Source: Paenibacillus glycanilyticus
GTDB lineage: Bacteria; Bacillota; Bacilli; Paenibacillales; Paenibacillaceae
Length of the DNA stretch: 64,000 bases
Reading direction: 5' to 3'
NCBI RefSeq assembly: GCF_023715145.1
Contig: NZ_JAMBNP010000015.1
Coordinates: 51,975 to 115,974, forward strand
Shown: positions 1 to 8,196 of the stretch, one piece after another
How the letters are laid out: every line of letters begins with the position of its first letter
How positions within the stretch are numbered: position 1 is the first letter of the stretch
Translations under genes and position numbers: made by a program
The notes under the pieces: model-generated
What the model saw: the letters and a program-made list of their open reading frames with translations, nothing else
Told to the model about the DNA's origin: nothing
Database searches by the model: none

Positions 1-1
1 A

Positions 2-715
2 AACCGCGGATCGGATCAGTTGGATTTTTTTCATTATGAAAATGACGAGCTTGTAGCGTTTTTGGGTTTGTACGCTTTTGGTTCTACAGTCGAAGTATGC
101 GGGATGGTTCATCCAAGGGAACGGCTAAAGGGACATTTCCATCAATTGTTCCTGCTAGGAATGGAAAAGATTAAACAAAACGGATACAAGAAAATATTAT
201 TGAACGCGCCTGCGGGATCCAGTTCAGCAAAAGCTTTCTTGAGTAATCAAGGTGCTGAGTATGAATTTTCGGAGCATCAAATGGAATGGAAAGGTAGTTC
301 TATCGAGGAAACCGATGGTGTGCGGCTCAGGCAAGCAACATCAGAAGATTACGAAATGTGCGTGCGAATATCCGTTACGGCATTCGCAGAGAACGAAGAA
401 GATGCGAGAGTAATGGAGAGCAAGACACTGAGGGATATCTTAATGGTTGATGTGAACGAAGGAACGGTAGGGAAAGTTAGAGTGATTCGAGACGAGGGGC
501 AGGCGTGGATTTATGGATTTGCCATTTTACCAGAATATCAAGGCAAAGGGATAGGCAGAAAAGTGTTGCGCCAAATCATTAAAGAACAAAGCTCGGCCGG
601 ATACTCCGTACACTTGGAAGTCGAAACAAAAAACGAGCATGCTCTTGGGCTATATGAATCGGTTGGATTCAAAGTGGTACATTCACAAGATTACTATGGA
701 TATAAACCACAATGA
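2..715 (+). CDS. Tandem GNAT-family N-acetyltransferase, 5'-truncated by window edge
   Basis: The reading frame is open to the left edge, so the true start is probably outside the window; a TTG at 20 is the first possible start seen but has no visible ribosome site. The C-terminal half carries the acetyl-CoA-binding motif A (ILPEYQGKGIGRKVL, with the Q-x-x-G-x-G core) and the downstream E-x-x-N-x-x-A-L-x-L-Y-E-S-x-G-F segment typical of GNAT enzymes. The N-terminal half has a weaker GNAT-like stretch (VHPRERLKGHF), so this looks like a two-domain GNAT protein. It would transfer an acetyl group to an amine; the substrate cannot be read from the sequence. Confidence 0.85.
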   Translation, partial: NRGSDQLDFFHYENDELVAFLGLYAFGSTVEVCGMVHPRERLKGHFHQLFLLGMEKIKQNGYKKILLNAPAGSSSAKAFLSNQGAEYEFSEHQMEWKGSSIEETDGVRLRQATSEDYEMCVRISVTAFAENEEDARVMESKTLRDILMVDVNEGTVGKVRVIRDEGQAWIYGFAILPEYQGKGIGRKVLRQIIKEQSSAGYSVHLEVETKNEHALGLYESVGFKVVHSQDYYGYKPQ

Positions 716-771
716 ATGTTAGGTTGACGGGAGAACGGCAGCTTAACCACGCGGTTTGTGGAGGTAATTAC

Positions 772-981
772 ATGTCTAAAAAATGGTTTAAATTAGTTGC
801 AGAAATTATTACACTCTGCTCAATTGGATATGTCGTATATATAGGCTATTTTGTTTTTTTCAATAAACCAGTTACACCGGAAGACATAATTAAACTTTAT
901 TTAAAAATGGGATATGCATATGTAACACTTGCCGTTGTTTTAATATTAAGAGCTATTCTTAGGAAAAGTAGAATTCTATAA
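772..981 (+). CDS. Small membrane protein, hypothetical (69 aa)
   Basis: The start ATG at 772 follows a good ribosome site (GGAGG at about 760). The 69-aa product begins MSKKWFKL and has two likely membrane segments (about residues 8-28 and 44-63) separated by a short loop with PVTPEDIIK. No family is recognised. Base composition is clearly more AT-rich than the neighbouring genes, as in the next gene. Confidence 0.6.
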   Translation: MSKKWFKLVAEIITLCSIGYVVYIGYFVFFNKPVTPEDIIKLYLKMGYAYVTLAVVLILRAILRKSRIL

Positions 982-1032
982 TCTATAGGTTGTTGAACAA
1001 TACATAGAGTGATATTTATTTGGAGGTTAAAA

Positions 1033-1374
1033 GTGAAAAGAGAGAATATATTGCTGCCAATTTCAATTATCCTCCTCGGAGGATGCCTAGTTCTATCCGC
1101 TTGGATTATAACCAATGGGCTACAGTCGCCTAATCAATCCATTCATACCACTACTCAGACAAAAGCATTGATGACTTCGGATGAGGCAGCCCAATACATG
1201 GGAATTTCAAAAGAGGATTTTGATTGGCTTATTAAGAATCAAATCGAACAGAAGAAGGGGCTTCAAGTTTACGACACCTATAGGTATATTCCATATATTA
1301 GTGTTGGGAATCAAAAGTTTTATAATGAAACGGAAATAAATAAGTGGATTGATTACAATATGCTTAATCAATAG
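1033..1374 (+). CDS. Membrane-anchored excisionase-like HTH protein
   Basis: A GTG start at 1033 is preceded by TGGAGGTT at proper spacing; an in-frame GTG at 1009 lacks a ribosome site. The roughly 113-aa product has one N-terminal membrane segment (about residues 7-27, rich in I and L). A soluble domain then begins LMTSDEAAQYMGIS, which resembles the MerR/excisionase-type helix-turn-helix (T-x-x-E-A-A-x-Y-L-G-I-S). Such membrane-tethered helix-turn-helix proteins are common small proteins in Bacilli, but the role here is unknown. AT-rich like the previous gene. Confidence 0.6.
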   Translation: MKRENILLPISIILLGGCLVLSAWIITNGLQSPNQSIHTTTQTKALMTSDEAAQYMGISKEDFDWLIKNQIEQKKGLQVYDTYRYIPYISVGNQKFYNETEINKWIDYNMLNQ

Positions 1375-1384
1375 TTATCTCATT

Positions 1385-1645
1385 CTATGCCAGATCAGAA
1401 GCAGGCATCACCTTGTCTTCCATCGTCTGCCGGTCAGCTGCCAGATACTCCGGGTCGGAGACCAAGACGGCCGACACAACCCCCTGCCTGCTTAGAACAC
1501 GAACATTATAATTAATGAGCTTGGCCTCGGTGGCATCATGCGCAAGCAGCGACCATGCCAGGCTGTGCATCTTGTCGTCGTAGAAAGGCGCAACGTCCCA
1601 GTCTTCGACGTAGAGACGATTCGACTCGTCGAGCTCTTCGTTCAT
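1385..1645 (-). CDS. Hypothetical acidic protein (86 aa)
   Basis: The product starts MNEELDESNRLYVEDWD and is acidic with no signal peptide or membrane segment. The start ATG at 1645 has only a weak ribosome site (CGGAG). It is convergent with the preceding HTH gene, with about 10 bp between stops. No family is recognised; the length and composition look like a genuine small protein rather than a shadow frame. Confidence 0.45.
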   Translation of the reverse strand: MNEELDESNRLYVEDWDVAPFYDDKMHSLAWSLLAHDATEAKLINYNVRVLSRQGVVSAVLVSDPEYLAADRQTMEDKVMPASDLA

Positions 1646-1821
1646 TTGCTCCGTGCCGTCCTATCCTTACAAAAAAATAGGATTCTAGATACAGACGGAG
1701 ATAGGCTTCTATTTTTCGCTAATCCATTACATCGGCGTTGCGCTTTTCTTCGCATAAGGGCTATTATTCTTATGAGTTATGTTACGCGAAAATAAGAAAG
1801 TATTAAGGGAGATGTCGGCTT

Positions 1822-2175
1822 TTGAGAGGATTAGCAATATTGCTTGGGTATACTTTGTTGGGGAATGCCATTCACAGCCTGCTGTCCGTACCGATCTCGG
1901 GGAATGTGATAGGGATGGTACTGCTGGTTGTGAGTTTATTTGCAGGATGGGTGAAGCTGGCCTGGATCGAGGAGACGGCTCAATTTTTTTTGAAGCATAT
2001 GATGATTTTCTTTGCGCCTATCATCGTGGGTACCATGATGTTCTTTGGAGTTATCGGAGACCAATGGTTTGCGGCAGCCGTTACTTTGGTCGCCGCAACG
2101 ATGATAGTTCTGCTCGTTACCGCAGGGGTTATGGCCTGGCAATCCGGAAAAGCGAAGGAACGGACCTATGAATGA
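1822..2175 (+). CDS. CidA/LrgA family holin-like membrane protein
   Basis: A TTG start at 1822 follows AAGGGAGAT. The 117-aa protein is almost wholly hydrophobic with four predicted membrane helices and the family signature around VPISGNVIGMVLL. CidA/LrgA proteins are holin-like and act with LrgB/CidB proteins in the membrane. They are tied to murein hydrolase export, overflow metabolism and, in Bacillus, pyruvate transport. Its stop overlaps the start of the LrgB-like gene by 8 bp, so the two are translationally coupled. No LytST regulator pair is seen beside them. Confidence 0.85.
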   Translation: MRGLAILLGYTLLGNAIHSLLSVPISGNVIGMVLLVVSLFAGWVKLAWIEETAQFFLKHMMIFFAPIIVGTMMFFGVIGDQWFAAAVTLVAATMIVLLVTAGVMAWQSGKAKERTYE

Positions 2176-2854
2176 TGCCTGGTTTCAACAGCCGTTGTTT
2201 GGCATTGCGATTACCGTATTGTTCTATGTGGGAGCCCAGCTCCTTAATAGCCGCTATAGATGGTTAAACCCTTTGTTCTTGACATCGGGAGGCCTTATTT
2301 TATTGCTGCTGCTTTGCGATATTCCTTATGAAGCTTACAGTGCGGGAGGGGATATAATTACCTTTTTCCTCGGGCCAGCTACGGTTGCTCTTGCCGTACC
2401 GTTTTACAAAAACTTTCAAAAGCTAAGAGATCAGCTTGTGCCTATTGTTATAGCCGTCAGTGCCGGATTATTATGCGGATTGCTCGCGGTATGGGGGATT
2501 AGCGGTCTTCTGCATGCTTCGGAACAAATGATGCTCACCATGATGCCCAAATCGGTAACAACGCCGATTGCCATTGAAATTGCGGATTTGTTAGGCGGAA
2601 CACCCGAGCTCGCTGGCGTATTCGCCGTATTGACGGGCCTCCTTGGCAGCATGATGGGACCTATCCTGCTTCGCTTGTGCAGGTTTCGCAGCGATCTCGC
2701 GATTGGAGCCGCAATGGGGACGGCAGCGCATGGCATTGGTACGGCGCGCATCATGCGGGATTCCGAGATCCAAGGCGGGATCAGCGCATTCGCCATGGGA
2801 CTGTCGAGCATTCTGACACCGTTATTTTGCATACCGTTAATTTGGTGGTTGTAA
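2168..2854 (+). CDS. LrgB/CidB family membrane protein
   Basis: This 228-aa polytopic membrane protein has the usual LrgB length and the family signature segment MPKSVTTPIAIEI, followed by GAAMGTAAHGIGTARI. It overlaps the CidA/LrgA gene, so the pair forms an operon closed by a strong terminator. The pair probably works as a membrane complex; whether it transports pyruvate, as the Bacillus PftAB homologues do, or controls autolysis cannot be told here. Confidence 0.9.
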   Translation: MNDAWFQQPLFGIAITVLFYVGAQLLNSRYRWLNPLFLTSGGLILLLLLCDIPYEAYSAGGDIITFFLGPATVALAVPFYKNFQKLRDQLVPIVIAVSAGLLCGLLAVWGISGLLHASEQMMLTMMPKSVTTPIAIEIADLLGGTPELAGVFAVLTGLLGSMMGPILLRLCRFRSDLAIGAAMGTAAHGIGTARIMRDSEIQGGISAFAMGLSSILTPLFCIPLIWWL

Positions 2855-2879
2855 GAAGAGCGTAAGAAGAACCGAGAAT

Positions 2880-2918
2880 AAGGTACCTGTCGTTATTTAT
2901 CGAGGGGTACCTTTTTTC
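2880..2918 (+). terminator. Rho-independent terminator after lrgB-like gene
   Basis: An 8-bp stem AAGGTACC/GGTACCTT with an 18-nt loop is followed by a run of T. It closes the CidA/LrgB operon. Confidence 0.8.
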
Positions 2919-3076
2919 GTTACTACTTATCTATGACTTTGGCAGAAAAAACCAATAAAAGTGGAATTTTTCCCAATAATGGATTCCTTACGCCTGTAAA
3001 TTTTTGGTCATATAATTATGAATGCGGTTACAAATTAAACGCACAAATACAAGGATCATTAAAAGGGAGGCAAAGT

Positions 3077-4495
3077 ATGAAACGAATGAAACGTGCTTTA
3101 ATGGGGATCTCCACGCTGCTTGTGATGACAACAGCTCTCGCAGCCTGTGGCGGAAACTCAAACTCGAATTCGAATTCAGATTCAAACTCATCTAGCCCTA
3201 GCCCGACAGCATCTGCGGCTGCTTCCGAGGAACCGGCAAAAAGCGATGGCAAGAAAGTCACCATCAATCTCTGGAGCTTCACGGATGAAATACCGAACAT
3301 GACGAAAAAGTACATCGAGACTCATCCAGACGCAAACGTAGAGTTCAAAACAACCGTAATCGCAACGACCGACGGTGCTTATCAGCCCGCGCTTGACCAG
3401 GCTTTGGCTGGTGGCGGCAGCGACGCCCCGGACATCTTCGCGGCTGAAGCGGCGTTTGTTCTCAAGTATACGCAAGGTGACGCGTCCAGCTATTCCGCTA
3501 ACTATGCGGACTTGGGCCTTACCGATCAAATGGTGAAAGACGCGGGCATAGCCCAATATTCCGTTGATATCGGCAGCAAGGACGGAGAGCTGAAGGGTCT
3601 TGGTTATCAAGCAACCGGCGGCGGCTTCATCTATCGCCGTTCGATCGCCAAGGATGTATTCGGCACGGACGATCCGGCAGCCATCAAGAACGAAGTTGGC
3701 CCAGGCTGGGATAAATACTTTGCTGCAGCTGACAAGCTGAAGGCAAAAGGCTATGCGATCGTGTCCGGTGACGGCGACATCTGGCATCCGATCGAGAACA
3801 GCTCCGACAAGGGCTGGATCGTTGACGGCAAGCTTCACGTCGATCCGAAACGCGAGCAATTCCTTGATTATTCCAAGTCGCTGACAGACAACGGCTACAG
3901 CAACGGAACGCAGGACTGGCAGGAAGCTTGGTACGCGGACATGTCCGGCACCGGCGCGAAACCGGTATTTGGTTTCTTTGGTCCAGCATGGCTTATTAAC
4001 TACGTTATGAACGGGCAAGTCAAAGATACAAACGGCGATTGGGCGGTTACCGAGCCAACGACAGGCTTCTTCTGGGGCGGCACTTGGCTCCTCGCGAACA
4101 AAGACGTAACGAAGGACGATGCGAAGAAACAAGCGGTTGCGGACTTCATCAAGTGGGTTACGCTTGATACTTCCGAAACAGGCCTTCAGTACTTCTGGGC
4201 TAACGGCACGATGAAGGCGGGCGAGCAAGGTACGAAGGACAGCGTTGCTTCCTCTGTTGTAATGGGCAAATCGAACGGCGAGGTTCCATTGCTCGGCGGA
4301 CAAAACATGTTCGAAGCCTTTGTTCCGGCTAACGCTAACGCAACGGGCAAAAACCTGACGCAATACGATGAATCGATCAACCTGATCTGGCGCGATCAAG
4401 TGCGCGCATACGCTTCCGGCAGCAAGAGCCGCGAGGATGCGCTAAAAGACTTCAAGCAAACGGTTAAAGACCAGCTCGGTATCGAAAGCGAATAA
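3077..4495 (+). CDS. Sugar ABC transporter substrate-binding lipoprotein
   Basis: The start ATG at 3077 follows AAAGGGAGG. The 472-aa product has a lipoprotein signal peptide ending in the lipobox LAAC (Cys at about residue 23). An S/N/P/A-rich linker follows, then a solute-binding protein family 1 fold (TINLWSFTDEIPNM, PDIFAAEAAFV, W-rich C-terminal half). It should be tethered outside the membrane and deliver an oligosaccharide to the two permeases downstream. A perfect TATAAT lies at 3011-3016, but the -35 is poor. A hairpin between this gene and the permeases probably lets the binding protein be made in excess. Confidence 0.92.
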   Translation: MKRMKRALMGISTLLVMTTALAACGGNSNSNSNSDSNSSSPSPTASAAASEEPAKSDGKKVTINLWSFTDEIPNMTKKYIETHPDANVEFKTTVIATTDGAYQPALDQALAGGGSDAPDIFAAEAAFVLKYTQGDASSYSANYADLGLTDQMVKDAGIAQYSVDIGSKDGELKGLGYQATGGGFIYRRSIAKDVFGTDDPAAIKNEVGPGWDKYFAAADKLKAKGYAIVSGDGDIWHPIENSSDKGWIVDGKLHVDPKREQFLDYSKSLTDNGYSNGTQDWQEAWYADMSGTGAKPVFGFFGPAWLINYVMNGQVKDTNGDWAVTEPTTGFFWGGTWLLANKDVTKDDAKKQAVADFIKWVTLDTSETGLQYFWANGTMKAGEQGTKDSVASSVVMGKSNGEVPLLGGQNMFEAFVPANANATGKNLTQYDESINLIWRDQVRAYASGSKSREDALKDFKQTVKDQLGIESE

Positions 4496-4506
4496 GAGGG
4501 CGCCAA

Positions 4507-4536
4507 AGGGGCGGGAGCATGATCCCGCCCCTTTAT
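4507..4536 (+). terminator. Intra-operon hairpin between binding protein and permeases
   Basis: A 12-bp GC-rich stem (AAAGGGGCGGGA pairing across a GCATGA loop) with only a short T run. In sugar ABC operons such hairpins commonly act as a partial terminator or 3'-end stabiliser that favours expression of the binding protein. Confidence 0.7.
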
Positions 4537-4557
4537 ATCAATTGATGGGGTGAGAGC

Positions 4558-5532
4558 ATGCGCCGCAAGGGAGTCAACTACTCGAAATACGGCTATATTT
4601 TCAGTATTCCTTTTATACTAGCGTTTCTTATTTTCTCTTTGTATCCTACGCTTTACACCGCCTTTATCGGCTTCACGGATATGAAAGGGGTTATACCCAA
4701 ACCGGTTCATATTCTGGATAATCCGTTTCAGAACTTTAAAGATCTGATCCTCGAGAACGTATCGTTCAGACAATCTCTTGTGAACACGTTTGTACTTTGG
4801 ATTGCCAACTTCATCCCGCAGATCGGCCTTGCGCTCTTCCTTACGGCGTGGTTCACCAATAAACGCCTCAATATCAAGGGACAAGGCGCATTTAAGGTTC
4901 TGCTCTACATGCCGAATATTATCACGGCGAGTACAATCGCCGTGCTTTTCAGCACCTTGTTCGCTTATCCGATGGGGCCAGTGAACAGCCTGCTCCAAGC
5001 GCTCGGCTGGATCGACGCTCCCATTCAATTCCTGCAGGATAAGAACACGGCGAGGGGCATTGTTTCGTTTATTCAATTCTGGATGTGGTACGGCAACACC
5101 ATGATCATTCTGATCGCGGGGGTTATGGGAATCAATCCGGCACTCTTTGAGGCTGCGGCTATTGATGGGGCAAGCGGAACCCAAACCTTCTTCCGGGTTA
5201 CGCTGCCAAGTCTTCGAACGATCCTGCTGTATTCGCTTGTTACCTCCATGATCGGCGGTCTGCAGATGTTCGATATCCCGCAGCTGTTTATTACTCCGGC
5301 GGGCGGTCCGGACAATGCCACCTTAACGACCTCGGTATTTATATACGGGCAAGCGTTCAAGGGAAGCTACATGTATAACAAGGCTGCCGCAGCAAGCATG
5401 ATCATGTTCCTCATTGCGGCTGTGCTGTCTGCGCTCTTGTTCTATCTGATGCGCGATCGCGGCGAGGCGAAGCTTAGAAAGCAAATGAAGCTGCAAGAGA
5501 AAGCTGCAAAAGCAGCGGCAAAGGGGGTGTGA
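4558..5532 (+). CDS. Sugar ABC transporter permease (MalF/UgpA type)
   Basis: This 324-aa inner-membrane permease has six or so membrane helices and the EAA loop that contacts the ATPase (EAAAIDGASGTQTFF, then RVTLPSL). Start ATG 4558 has GGGGTGAGAG upstream. It pairs with the next permease, which starts 4 bp after its stop. No ATP-binding subunit is encoded nearby, so an MsmX/UgpC-like shared ATPase elsewhere is inferred. Confidence 0.93.
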   Translation: MRRKGVNYSKYGYIFSIPFILAFLIFSLYPTLYTAFIGFTDMKGVIPKPVHILDNPFQNFKDLILENVSFRQSLVNTFVLWIANFIPQIGLALFLTAWFTNKRLNIKGQGAFKVLLYMPNIITASTIAVLFSTLFAYPMGPVNSLLQALGWIDAPIQFLQDKNTARGIVSFIQFWMWYGNTMIILIAGVMGINPALFEAAAIDGASGTQTFFRVTLPSLRTILLYSLVTSMIGGLQMFDIPQLFITPAGGPDNATLTTSVFIYGQAFKGSYMYNKAAAASMIMFLIAAVLSALLFYLMRDRGEAKLRKQMKLQEKAAKAAAKGV

Positions 5533-5535
5533 GGG

Positions 5536-6390
5536 ATGGCGAAAATAGAAAGTACGGCATCGGTATCCCGAGGCATTAACAAGACGATCATTTATGTCGT
5601 CTGCATCGGCCTTGCGCTGCTTAGCATCCTTCCATTCTGGGTGATGTTCGTCAATGCTACTCGTTCTACGGCGGAAATTCAAAGCGGTCTGTCGCTGCTG
5701 CCGTCGTCCCATTTGAAGACCAACTGGGACGTGCTGACCAGTAAGAGCTTTGATCCGTTAAAAGGGTTCCTGAATTCCTTCATCATCTCCGCAACATCGA
5801 CGGTCTGCGCGGTATATTTCTCGTCATTAACCGCATACGGGCTTGTCGTGTACAACTGGAAATGGCGCCAGACCTTCTTCACGTTTATCCTGTGCGTCAT
5901 GATGATTCCGGCGCAGGCCAGCGCCATCGGCTTCTACCAGTTCATGTATCAGCTGCATTGGACGAACAGCTTCCTGCCGCTGATCCTGCCTGCCATTGCA
6001 GCCCCGGCGATTGTGTTCTTCATGCGCCAGTATCTGCTGGCAACGCTGTCGCTGGAGATTGTGGAGGCAGCGCGGATTGACGGCTCCGGCGAATTTGCGA
6101 CCTTCAACAAAATCATTATCCCGATCATGATGCCGGCCGTGGCGACTCAAGCCATCTTCGCCTTTGTGGCAAGCTGGAACAACCTGTTTATGCCGCTGAT
6201 CCTGCTCACGGACAAATCGAAGTATACGCTGCCGATTATGGTCAGCTTGCTTAAGGGCGATATCTACAAGACGGAGTTTGGCTCGATCTATATGGGCCTA
6301 GCCCTGACGGCCTTGCCTTTGTTCGTCATTTACTTCCTGTTATCCCGCTATATTATTGCAGGCGTAGCACTTGGCGGCGTGAAGGAATAG
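5536..6390 (+). CDS. Sugar ABC transporter permease (MalG/UgpE type)
   Basis: This 284-aa permease has the MalG-type EAA motif (EAARIDGSGEFATFN) and the usual C-terminal ending GVALGGVKE. It forms the heterodimeric channel with the upstream permease. The operon ends at a very long perfect hairpin just downstream. Confidence 0.93.
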   Translation: MAKIESTASVSRGINKTIIYVVCIGLALLSILPFWVMFVNATRSTAEIQSGLSLLPSSHLKTNWDVLTSKSFDPLKGFLNSFIISATSTVCAVYFSSLTAYGLVVYNWKWRQTFFTFILCVMMIPAQASAIGFYQFMYQLHWTNSFLPLILPAIAAPAIVFFMRQYLLATLSLEIVEAARIDGSGEFATFNKIIIPIMMPAVATQAIFAFVASWNNLFMPLILLTDKSKYTLPIMVSLLKGDIYKTEFGSIYMGLALTALPLFVIYFLLSRYIIAGVALGGVKE

Positions 6391-6414
6391 CATTGTTAAG
6401 CCGGTTAAATACCT

Positions 6415-6472
6415 AGCCAAATAACAAGAGCCTGATTAGCGCATCTGCTGATCAGGCTCTTGTTATTTGGCT
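6415..6472. terminator. Very long perfect hairpin terminator
   Basis: A perfect 22-bp inverted repeat (arms 6415-6436 and 6451-6472, inner ends CCTGAT/ATCAGG) can be extended by about 4 further pairs into the 14-nt loop. It lies after the ABC operon. The arm contains ATTTGGCT at its end but no long T run, so it may work in either direction or as an RNA stabiliser. Confidence 0.7.
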
Positions 6473-6566
6473 ATCAAGAATTTGGGAAAACAAATATATA
6501 CCACCTAGACGGCTGCTGATGATAAAATACGTTAATTGAACTTGAATAGAAAGGTGGTTCTAAGCG

Positions 6567-7844
6567 ATGACGCATGAACCGCAATTGCAGACAGACAGCC
6601 GCTTGAATCCATATGCTTCCGTTGATCTGCAGCAAAAGCTGTATAAACGGTCGCTCCTGATCGTTGTTCTGTCCCAAATCTTCGGGGGCGCGGGGCTTGC
6701 GGCGGGGGTAACCGTCGGGGCGCTTCTTGCGCAGGATATGCTGGGGTCGGAAAGCCTTGCCGGCCTTCCTTCGGCTTTGTTCACCCTTGGTTCAGCTGCA
6801 GCCGCCATGCTGGTAGGTCGTATTTCGCAGCAATACGGGCGCAGGCTTGGTCTATCGGCGGGATTTTTTGCGGGGGGAATAGGGGCGCTTGGCGTTATAC
6901 TGGCTGCCGTAAATAACAGCATATGGCTCTTGTTTATTTCGTTCGTCGTTTATGGAGCGGGAACGGCAACAAACCTGCAGGCCCGATATGCGGGCACGGA
7001 TTTGGCAAGGCCGGATCAGCGGGCCAAATCGATTAGCATCGCGATGGTCTCAACGACTTTAGGAGCCGTTGCGGGCCCCAATCTGGTGGATGTAACGGGG
7101 AATTTTGCCTCTTCCGTTGGGGTGCCCGCCCTGGCAGGGCCGTTTATGCTGGGTGCCGCGGCTTTTATTCTGGCAGGCCTGGTCTTCTTTATTTTCCTGC
7201 GTCCCGACCCCTTTATCGTGGCCAAAGCGATTCACAGCGACCAAGCCGCCATGCAGAGCAAGCCCGCGGATGCTGTTAAGAAGGCTCAAAAGGGCAGTAA
7301 CAAAGGTCTAATCGTTGGAGCGAGCGTTATGATTCTGACTCAGATCGTCATGGTTGCCATTATGACGATGACGCCCATTCATATGAAGCATCATGGGCGT
7401 AGCCTTAGCGATGTAGGCTTAGTCATTGGCATTCATATCGGATTCATGTATTTGCCTTCGCTTATTACGGGAATTCTAGCCGATAAAATCGGCCGGACGG
7501 CGATATCCATCGCGTCAGGCGTTGTTCTGCTCTCCGCGGGCCTCGTGGCAGCGGCGGCTCCTGCCGATTCGATGCTGGTGCTGATTATTGCCCTGTCGCT
7601 GCTTGGACTTGGCTGGAATTTTGGTTTAATTAGCGGCACGGCCATTATTGTAGATTCCGCAGATCCGGTTACCCGCGCCAAGACGCAAGGAACCGTGGAT
7701 GTGCTGGTTGCCCTATCCGGTGCTTCAGGCGGAGTGCTGTCCGGCATGATCGTGTCCCATTCCAGCTATGCCGCGCTGTCGCTTGCGGGCGGAGCGCTGG
7801 CCTTGCTGCTTGTGCCGGTCGTGATCTGGTCCAGAAAAAAATAA
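6567..7844 (+). CDS. Major facilitator superfamily transporter
   Basis: The 425-aa product has about 12 membrane helices in two halves split by a charged loop (about residues 225-250). It has an MFS A-like loop between helices 2 and 3 (VGRISQQYGRRLGL) and the equivalent loop GILADKIGRTAIS in the second half. The start ATG at 6567 follows AAAGGTGG. The substrate is unknown; the layout fits a drug or metabolite exporter. It stands alone between two terminators. Confidence 0.88.
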   Translation: MTHEPQLQTDSRLNPYASVDLQQKLYKRSLLIVVLSQIFGGAGLAAGVTVGALLAQDMLGSESLAGLPSALFTLGSAAAAMLVGRISQQYGRRLGLSAGFFAGGIGALGVILAAVNNSIWLLFISFVVYGAGTATNLQARYAGTDLARPDQRAKSISIAMVSTTLGAVAGPNLVDVTGNFASSVGVPALAGPFMLGAAAFILAGLVFFIFLRPDPFIVAKAIHSDQAAMQSKPADAVKKAQKGSNKGLIVGASVMILTQIVMVAIMTMTPIHMKHHGRSLSDVGLVIGIHIGFMYLPSLITGILADKIGRTAISIASGVVLLSAGLVAAAAPADSMLVLIIALSLLGLGWNFGLISGTAIIVDSADPVTRAKTQGTVDVLVALSGASGGVLSGMIVSHSSYAALSLAGGALALLLVPVVIWSRKK

Positions 7845-7861
7845 TAGATCCAATGGGTGAC

Positions 7862-7900
7862 AAAAAGCAGCATTTCCGTTTTGCGGAAATGCTGCTTTTT
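7862..7900 (+). terminator. Rho-independent terminator after MFS gene
   Basis: A 17-bp near-perfect stem (AAAAAGCAGCATTTCCG paired across a TTTTG loop) followed by T residues. The next 295 bp up to the chemoreceptor gene are AT-rich and hold a TATAAT at 8039-8044 without a convincing -35; nothing else was recognised there. Confidence 0.9.
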
Positions 7901-8196
7901 TGTTGTGTCGGAACGAGAATTAGTGCAAAAGAACTATGTATTAATCATTTTTTAACGAAATTATTACAAAATGTATAATTATCTTTCCCGATTTTTTTCG
8001 AAATGCTATTCAACTTATAGTTAAAAAGTACGATACTATATAATAGTCTATGTCGAAATTTGGCAGCATTATGAGTGTTCGAATATTTTTTTCAGAAATT
8101 ATTCCATTCATTATCCGGAAAAGGGGGTTTATTACGCTTCGATATTTGATATATGCAGCCAAATAGACAATTAAATCATACTAGGAGCGTTTACAG

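Noticed and set aside
1779..2171. Plus-strand frame overlapping the CidA/LrgA gene
   Set aside because: The overlapping frame at 1822 encodes a clear CidA/LrgA family protein; this one is a shadow.
3188..4399. Long minus-strand frame of about 400 codons inside the binding-protein gene
   Set aside because: It mirrors the codon pattern of a clear lipoprotein gene on the other strand, and its product has no recognisable motifs.
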